DNA from: Agaricicola taiwanensis_A
GTDB lineage: Bacteria; Pseudomonadota; Alphaproteobacteria; Rhizobiales; Methylopilaceae
Direction: 5' to 3'
Length of the DNA: 9,493 nucleotides
NCBI GenBank assembly: GCA_040394255.1
Contig: JBEBSP010000101.1
Location: 1-9,493 of the forward strand
Part shown: in pieces, positions 5,120 to 9,493 of the stretch
How the letters are laid out: every line of letters starts with the position of its first letter
Numbering within the stretch: the stretch's first letter is position 1
Notes under the pieces: model-generated
What the model was told of the DNA's origin: nothing
Databases searched by the model: none
The model's input: only the letters and a program-made list of their open reading frames with translations
Translations under genes and position numbers: made by a program

Positions 5120-6539
5120 TGTGATCGTCATCGGCGGCGGACCCGGCGGCTACGTGACCGCGATCCGCTCCGCCCAGCTTGGCTTCAGGACGGCGCTGGT
5201 CGAGCGCGAGCACTTAGGGGGCATCTGCCTCAACTGGGGCTGCATTCCCACCAAGGCGCTGCTGCGGTCCGCCGAGATCTATCACTACATGACGCACGCC
5301 AAGGACTACGGTCTCTCGGCCGAAAAGGTCGGCTTCGACGCCAAGGCGGTGGTGGAGCGCTCGCGCGGCGTGTCCGGCCGGCTCAACGGCGGCGTGGGCA
5401 TGCTTCTGAAGAAGAACAAGGTCGACGTGATCTGGGGTGAGGCCGTCCTCACCAAGCCGAACGAGGTCAAGGTCGCCGCATCCAGGAAGCCCGTGGTGCA
5501 GCCGCAGAACCCCGTGCCGAAGGGCACGCTGGGCGAGGGCACATACCAGGCAAAGCATATCATCATCTCCACCGGCGCCCGCCCGCGCGTCCTGCCGGGC
5601 CTGGAACCCGACGGCAAGCTGGTCTGGACCTATTTCGAGGCCATGGTGCCCGCCGCCATGCCGAAGAGCCTGCTTGTGGTCGGCTCCGGCGCGATCGGAA
5701 TCGAGTTCGCCAGCTTCTACCGCACCATGGGCGCGGAGGTGACCGTCGTCGAACTCCTGCCGCAAATCCTCCCCGTCGAGGACGAGGAGATCGCCAAGCA
5801 CGTCCAGAAGCGTCTGGAGAAGCAGGGCATCAAGATTCTCACGGGCGCGAAGGTCACCAAGCTCGACAAGAAGGGCGACAGCGTCACCGCCACCGTCGAG
5901 GCGACCGGCAAGAGCGAGGCCATCACCGTCGATCGCGTGATCTCGGCTGTGGGCGTGGTGTGCAACACCGAGAACCTCGGGCTGGAAACGCTGGGCGTGA
6001 AGCTCGACAGGGGCGCCATCGTCACCGACGGCTACGGCCGCACCAACGTCAAGGGCGTCTATGCCATCGGCGACGTGGCCGGCCCCCCCATGCTGGCGCA
6101 CAAGGCCGAGCACGAGGGCGTCATCTGCATCGAGACCATCAAGGGTCTGCACACCCATCCGCTGGACAAGAACAAGATCCCGGGCTGCACCTACTGCCAT
6201 CCGCAGGTGGCTTCCGTTGGCCTCACCGAGAAGAAGGCCAAGGAAGCCGGCCGCGACATCCGCGTCGGGCGGTTCCAGTTCATGGGCAACGGCAAGGCCA
6301 TCGCGCTCGGCGAGGACCAGGGCATCGTCAAGGTGATCTTCGACAAGAAGACCGGTGAATTGCTGGGCGCCCACATGGCCGGCGCCGAGGTGACCGAACT
6401 GATCCAGGGTTTCGTGGTGGCGATGAACTGCGAGACCACCGAGGAAGAATTGATGCATGCCGTCTTCCCGCACCCCACCTTGTCTGAAATGATGCACGAG
6501 GCGGTGCTGGACGCTTACGGGCGCGTCATCCACATGTGA
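5103..6539 (+). CDS. lpdA: Dihydrolipoamide dehydrogenase, E3 of PDH
   Basis: Homodimeric FAD enzyme that reoxidises dihydrolipoamide on the lipoyl domains and passes electrons to NAD+. The product is 478 residues. The FAD-binding loop is GGGPGGY (11-17). The redox disulfide is C42 and C47 in GGICLNWGCIPTKALLR. The NAD-binding loop is GSGAIG (194-199). The second FAD motif is GVYAIGDVAGPPMLAHKA (318-335). The C-terminal dimer domain (about 365-478) contains the catalytic dyad H457 and E462 in FPHPTLSEMMHE. An insert around 127-146 (QPQNPVPKGTLGEG) is of a kind I associate with alphaproteobacterial E3. No lipoyl domain is fused. The start overlaps the GNAT gene by 17 nt, with a purine-rich stretch GAGAAGAG at 5087-5094 as likely ribosome binding site. 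Leu38 is coded by TTA, which is rare in such a genome. The operon context makes this the PDH E3, though E3 can be shared with other 2-oxoacid dehydrogenases. Confidence 0.96.
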   Translation: MANEYDVIVIGGGPGGYVTAIRSAQLGFRTALVEREHLGGICLNWGCIPTKALLRSAEIYHYMTHAKDYGLSAEKVGFDAKAVVERSRGVSGRLNGGVGMLLKKNKVDVIWGEAVLTKPNEVKVAASRKPVVQPQNPVPKGTLGEGTYQAKHIIISTGARPRVLPGLEPDGKLVWTYFEAMVPAAMPKSLLVVGSGAIGIEFASFYRTMGAEVTVVELLPQILPVEDEEIAKHVQKRLEKQGIKILTGAKVTKLDKKGDSVTATVEATGKSEAITVDRVISAVGVVCNTENLGLETLGVKLDRGAIVTDGYGRTNVKGVYAIGDVAGPPMLAHKAEHEGVICIETIKGLHTHPLDKNKIPGCTYCHPQVASVGLTEKKAKEAGRDIRVGRFQFMGNGKAIALGEDQGIVKVIFDKKTGELLGAHMAGAEVTELIQGFVVAMNCETTEEELMHAVFPHPTLSEMMHEAVLDAYGRVIHM

Positions 6540-6632
6540 GGGATGACGTTCCCCCGTTGTGGAAGGAACCCCATCCGCTTCCCGAACGTTCAGGGCGCGG
6601 ATGATCTTTCTTGAGGACGGTTGGAGACGGAC

Positions 6633-6881
6633 ATGAGTGGTGTGGGTTTTTTCGGTGCGATCATCATCGGCATCATTGCCGGCTGGATCGCGGAACGCGT
6701 AACGGGCCGCAGCCATGGCCTGATTACAAATCTGATCGTCGGTCTCGTCGGCGCTCTGCTCGGCGGGTTCCTAGCGAACCAGCTTGGCTATGGCTTCAAC
6801 GGTTTCTGGCAAAGCCTGCTGGTGTCCGCGATCGGCGCGATCATCCTGCTGTTCATCCTCGGCCTCATACGCCGACGCTGA
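6633..6881 (+). CDS. GlsB/YeaQ/YmgE-family small membrane protein
   Basis: 82 residues, very hydrophobic, with three predicted membrane helices at about 4-20, 30-50 and 60-79, linked by ERVTGRSHG and NQLGYGFNG and ending in RRR. The glycine pattern (GAIIIGIIAGWIAERVTGR, then IVGLVGALLGGFLANQLG) is the hallmark of the family annotated as transglycosylase-associated or GlsB/YeaQ/YmgE. The members are often stress-induced and their molecular role is not known. The ATG at 6633 is chosen over the in-frame TTG at 6621 because TGGAGA (6622-6627) lies 5 nt before it and the length is then normal. It lies 93 nt after lpdA with no U-tailed terminator between them, so read-through from the PDH operon is possible. 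Its last 37 codons overlap the 3' end of the acyltransferase gene on the other strand. Confidence 0.88.
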   Translation: MSGVGFFGAIIIGIIAGWIAERVTGRSHGLITNLIVGLVGALLGGFLANQLGYGFNGFWQSLLVSAIGAIILLFILGLIRRR

Positions 6882-7955
6882 CGGCGGCACGTCCCGCAGG
6901 ATTTGACCAAGCAGGCTTTTGACGATGGGCAGGGCGGCCAGCGATGGCCGCTCGATCCATGTCCAGGACAAGGCCGCCAGCATTCCGGATGCCACGAGAC
7001 TGGCCAGCACAAGCGCTGTAACGCTCCATTCCGGAAACACGATGTGCAGCGCTTGCTCGGCGGGCCAGCCGTAGAGGTAGATTCCATAAGACAGGTCGGT
7101 GCCCTCCAGCCAGCTTGCGACCGGCAGGCTCCGCGACAAGGCAAGCCACAGCGCCCCGTAGATTTCAGCGACATAGAGCAGCGGGCGCGTAACGCCGCCG
7201 AACACGCCGGCGGCGACAAGCACGGCGACGGCCAGGCCGAACAGGCGCGCATCCAGGGGAACGCCCGCGCGGAACCGCCATGCCGCCATGCCGATGGCAA
7301 AGCAGAAACCGAAGCGGATGGTGTGGCCGAGGGGCAGGTTGGCGGCGGCAAAATCGGCATGCGTCGCAAGCAGGACTTCCGCCAGGACGAAGCCTGCAAC
7401 CAGCGCAACATGGATCGCCGGCTTCCGGTTGAGCGCGGAAAGGCCGAGCAGCAGAACACCCAGATAGGCCGCCATTTCATACTTCAGCGTCCAGATGGTC
7501 ATCAGGACAATGTTCGTCGGAGCCCCGTTCTCGAACACACCCGGCAATGTGGCGTGCGCGTCGAACAGGACCGCGACGCGGAACAGATAGGAGCCGAGCT
7601 TCGCCGCATCGCCATAGGCCGCCAGCGGAAGCTGCGTCAGAAGCATGCCAGCCAGCATCGTCGCGCATGCCGCCGCCGCCAGCCCCGGAACGATGCGCAG
7701 TATCCGCGCGAGAATGAACCGGATGGCATCGGGATGACGCTCCCAGCTGGCCAGGATCAGAAACCCCGAAAGGCCGAAGAAGACGTTGACCGCGTGTTGC
7801 CCGAGCGATAGTCCGGTGACAGTCAGAAGAGGTTCGTCGAGGCCCGCCCCGGAAGAGATGTAATAGGCGTGGGAGATGACCACAGCCATTGCCGCCGCCA
7901 ATCGAACCAGGGAGAAATTGTTTCGTTTTGAGACGAACGCTTCGTTTAGGGTCAT
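6771..7955 (-). CDS. Acyltransferase family 3 (OafA/ExoZ-like) membrane protein
   Basis: Integral membrane acyltransferase, 394 residues, of the kind that acetylates or otherwise acylates surface polysaccharides, lipids or peptides. Family marks: NFSLVRLAAAMAVVISHA (13-30, with H29 of the conserved Arg-to-His first-helix motif), NVFFGLSGFLI (57-67), RILRIVPG (84-91), WTLKYEMAAYL (155-165) and WIERPS (333-338). About ten hydrophobic helices follow one another up to about residue 350. The start at 7955 has GGAG (complement of 7962-7965) 6 nt upstream. The substrate is unknown. The tail from about residue 359 to 394 is hydrophilic and acidic; it is simply the antisense reading of glsB, so it probably arose by reading past an original stop. 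The gene lies opposite to its neighbours and separates glsB from lipA, which are adjacent in related genomes as far as I recall. Confidence 0.87.
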   Translation of the reverse strand: MTLNEAFVSKRNNFSLVRLAAAMAVVISHAYYISSGAGLDEPLLTVTGLSLGQHAVNVFFGLSGFLILASWERHPDAIRFILARILRIVPGLAAAACATMLAGMLLTQLPLAAYGDAAKLGSYLFRVAVLFDAHATLPGVFENGAPTNIVLMTIWTLKYEMAAYLGVLLLGLSALNRKPAIHVALVAGFVLAEVLLATHADFAAANLPLGHTIRFGFCFAIGMAAWRFRAGVPLDARLFGLAVAVLVAAGVFGGVTRPLLYVAEIYGALWLALSRSLPVASWLEGTDLSYGIYLYGWPAEQALHIVFPEWSVTALVLASLVASGMLAALSWTWIERPSLAALPIVKSLLGQILRDVPPSASAYEAEDEQQDDRADRGHQQALPETVEAIAKLVR

Positions 7956-8027
7956 GGGCCGCTCCGGAAACGGAACACTTGGGTTTCGAAAGACGCTGTT
8001 CTATGCTTGCTACGCATGTCCTGTGCC

Positions 8028-8040
8028 AGCGGATACCGCT
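8028..8040. promoter_or_regulatory. 13-bp dyad upstream of lipA
   Basis: AGCGG (8028-8032) and CCGCT (8036-8040) are inverted repeats around ATA. It lies 57 nt before the lipA start, next to a second dyad. This may be an operator, but no known binding consensus is matched. Confidence 0.3.
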
Positions 8041-8045
8041 AAACA

Positions 8046-8060
8046 TCGAGATTTTCTCGA
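8046..8060. promoter_or_regulatory. 15-bp dyad upstream of lipA
   Basis: TCGAGATTTTCTCGA is an inverted repeat apart from its centre base (TCGAGA at 8046-8051, TCTCGA at 8055-8060). It ends 37 nt before the lipA start, a typical operator position, and would form a short hairpin if in the mRNA leader. No U-run follows it. Function is inferred from position only. Confidence 0.35.
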
Positions 8061-8097
8061 AGCCACAGCCGAACCATCCATCAAGGGTTAAAGCCAT

Positions 8098-9078
8098 ATG
8101 GCCGTGATGATCGATACCCTGAACGGGAAAGACCGGCGGCAGGTCCGCCATCCGGAAAAGCAGGCGCGCGTCGACGCTCCGATCCTGCGCAAGCCGGACT
8201 GGATCCGGGTGCGCGCCCCCGGCTCTCCCGTGTATCGCGAAACGCAGGACATCGTTCGCTCCAACAAGCTCGTCACGGTGTGCGAGGAGGCCGGCTGCCC
8301 CAACATCGGCGAATGCTGGTCGAAGAAGCACGCGACCTTCATGATCCTCGGCGACACCTGCACGCGCGCCTGCGCCTTCTGCAACGTGCGCACCGGCATG
8401 CCAGGTCCGGTGGACGCCGACGAGCCGCGCCGCGTGGCCGAGGCCGTGGCCAAGCTGGGCCTGCACCACGTCGTCATTACATCGGTCGACCGCGACGATC
8501 TGCGTGACGGCGGCGCGCAGCATTTCGCCGACGTCATCCGCGCCATCCGCGAGGCCAGCCCCGGCACCACGATCGAAATCCTGACGCCGGACTTCCTGCG
8601 CAAGGACGGGGCGCTGGAGATCGTCGTGGAGGCGCGTCCCGACGTCTTCAACCACAATCTGGAATGCGTGCCCTCGCTCTACCTCACGGTCCGTCCGGGT
8701 GCGCGCTATTTCCACTCCATCCGTCTCTTGCAGCGGGTCAAGGAACTCGACCCCGCGATGTTCACCAAGTCCGGCATCATGGTCGGCCTGGGCGAGGAGC
8801 GGAACGAAGTCCTCCAGTTGATGGACGACCTGCGCGTCGCGGACATCGATTTCCTGACCATCGGCCAGTATCTCCAGCCGACCAAGAAGCACCACGCCAT
8901 CAGCCGCTTCGTGACGCCCGACGAGTTCAAGGCCTATGAGACCATCGCCTATGCCAAGGGCTTCCTGATGGTGTCGTCGAGCCCGCTGACCCGTTCCTCA
9001 CACCACGCCGGGGATGACTTCGAACGGCTGCGTGCCGCACGCGCGGCACGCGCGCCGGCAGCCATAGCCGCCGAATAA
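8098..9078 (+). CDS. lipA: Lipoyl synthase (radical SAM)
   Basis: Inserts two sulfur atoms into protein-bound octanoyl groups to form the lipoyl cofactor, which PdhB K43 and PdhC K43 in this locus need. The product is 326 residues. The radical SAM cluster motif is C88-x3-C92-x2-C95 (CTRACAFC). The auxiliary cluster that donates sulfur is bound by C62, C67 and C73 (CEEAGCPNIGEC), with the closing serine motif as RSSHHA (299-304) where E. coli has RSSYHA. VVITSVDRDDLRDGGA (125-140), FNHNLEC (184-190) and GLGEERNEV (230-238) are typical of the family. AAGGG at 8083-8087 lies 10 nt before the ATG at 8098; the ATG at 8107 is also possible but is 19 nt away from it. The C-terminus is an Ala/Arg-rich tail. 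The gene has its own upstream region because the acyltransferase gene points away from it. Confidence 0.97.
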   Translation: MAVMIDTLNGKDRRQVRHPEKQARVDAPILRKPDWIRVRAPGSPVYRETQDIVRSNKLVTVCEEAGCPNIGECWSKKHATFMILGDTCTRACAFCNVRTGMPGPVDADEPRRVAEAVAKLGLHHVVITSVDRDDLRDGGAQHFADVIRAIREASPGTTIEILTPDFLRKDGALEIVVEARPDVFNHNLECVPSLYLTVRPGARYFHSIRLLQRVKELDPAMFTKSGIMVGLGEERNEVLQLMDDLRVADIDFLTIGQYLQPTKKHHAISRFVTPDEFKAYETIAYAKGFLMVSSSPLTRSSHHAGDDFERLRAARAARAPAAIAAE

Positions 9079-9080
9079 CG

Positions 9081-9493
9081 CTAGATTCGCACGCCGTTGC
9101 GGCCCGCGATGTCCTGGATGAACTGCCAGGCCACGCGGCCGGAACGTGCCCCTCGCGTGGTCGCCCATTCCAGTGCCTCGGAGCGGATCTGCTCCGGTGC
9201 GAGCGTCAGGCTCAGGCTCTCCGCATAGCTCTCGACCATCTCCAGGTATTCGTCCTGGCTGCATTTGTGGAAGCCGAGCCACAGGCCGAACCGGTCCGAC
9301 AGCGACACTTTCTCTTCCACGGCCTCGCCGGGATTGATCGCGGTCGAGCGCTCGTTCTCGATCATGTCGCGCGGCAGGAGATGGCGCCGGTTGGACGTCG
9401 CATAGAAGATGACGTTGGCCGGACGGCCCTCGAGCCCTCCCTCGAGCGCCGCCTTCAGCGACTTGTAGGATGTGTCGTCGGGATCGAACGACA
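9081..9493 (-). CDS. DUF815-type AAA+ ATPase, C-terminal part (runs off window)
   Basis: Only the last 136 codons are in the window; the start and the Walker A/B motifs lie beyond position 9493. The frame is open to the edge, beginning SFDPDDTSYKSLKAALEGGLEG. It continues with RPANVIFYATSNRRHLL (a sensor-1-like segment, with the Asn in ATSNRRHL), EKVSLSDRFGLWLGF (with a candidate arginine finger in SDRFG) and ends in RSGRVAWQFIQDIAGRNGVRI. This pattern matches the predicted ATPases grouped as DUF815 (COG2607), whose cellular role is not established. An internal ATG at 9365 is not the true start because the conserved sequence continues upstream of it. The stop (complement of 9081-9083) is 2 nt from the lipA stop, so the two genes converge with no room for a terminator. 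Confidence 0.88.
   Translation of the reverse strand, partial: SFDPDDTSYKSLKAALEGGLEGRPANVIFYATSNRRHLLPRDMIENERSTAINPGEAVEEKVSLSDRFGLWLGFHKCSQDEYLEMVESYAESLSLTLAPEQIRSEALEWATTRGARSGRVAWQFIQDIAGRNGVRI

Larger units (their letters stand above)
7956..8097. promoter_or_regulatory. Divergent promoter region, acyltransferase / lipA
   Basis: 142 nt between two divergently read start codons, so promoters for both genes must lie here or overlap the gene starts. It contains the dyads at 8028-8040 and 8046-8060. TTGCTA (8007-8012) followed 18 nt later by GGATAC (8031-8036) is a possible but weak promoter for lipA. I could not assign a convincing promoter for the acyltransferase. Confidence 0.5.

Noticed and set aside
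6546..6589. Possible terminator after lpdA (ACGTTC / GAACGT outer arms, GGAAG / CTTCC inner arms)
   Set aside because: The arms are short with a large open region, an alternative pairing (GTTCC / GGAAC) competes, and no U-run follows.
5214..6716. 500-codon open frame on the - strand opposite lpdA
   Set aside because: It is a shadow of lpdA with the same His/Asp/Gly-rich antisense composition and no domain.
6903..7811. + strand frame opposite the acyltransferase gene
   Set aside because: Its product is Arg/Gln/Asp-rich with no domain, as expected from reading membrane-helix codons antisense.
7477..8895. Long - strand frame opposite lipA running into the acyltransferase gene
   Set aside because: Its first part is antisense to lipA and the rest is a wrong frame of the acyltransferase gene. 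No single domain spans it.

Overview
The window reads as a chromosomal segment from a GC-rich alphaproteobacterium, most likely Hyphomicrobiales (Rhizobiales) or a close relative. The reasons are the gene order ftsB - pdhA - pdhB - pdhC - lpdA - glsB - lipA, an E1-beta subunit that carries its own N-terminal lipoyl domain, and a perfect CtrA-type box (TTAA-N7-TTAA) at the left edge. The order suggests, but does not prove, a place in or near Rhizobiales; the genus cannot be told from the sequence.

Left edge (1-364): a small divisome protein of the FtsB/DivIC family, preceded directly by the CtrA-like box. Positions 365-587 are non-coding and AT-richer. They hold a 15-bp dyad, a 13-bp direct repeat and the leader of the pyruvate dehydrogenase (PDH) operon.

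PDH operon (588-6539, + strand): pdhA (E1 alpha), a 95-nt spacer with a strong 17-bp hairpin, pdhB (lipoyl domain + E1 beta), pdhC (E2 acetyltransferase core), a GNAT-family N-acetyltransferase, and lpdA (E3). The last two overlap by 17 nt. Together E1, E2 and E3 convert pyruvate, CoA and NAD+ to acetyl-CoA, CO2 and NADH. Lipoyl lysines on both PdhB and PdhC can serve as swinging arms, and an acetyl-CoA-using GNAT enzyme sits inside the operon.

Right part (6540-9493): glsB, a small three-helix membrane protein; an acyltransferase-3 membrane protein on the - strand whose 3' end overlaps glsB by 111 nt; a 142-nt divergent promoter region with two dyads; lipA (lipoyl synthase), which makes the cofactor used by PdhB and PdhC; and, on the - strand, the C-terminal part of a DUF815-type AAA+ ATPase that runs off the window. 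lipA and the ATPase gene end 2 nt apart.

Most of the window is a well-understood metabolic locus. I do not see a clearly new system. The points most worth checking are the CtrA box before ftsB, the pdhA-pdhB hairpin, the pdhA upstream dyad, the GNAT gene within the operon, and the acyltransferase that separates lipA from the rest of the cluster.
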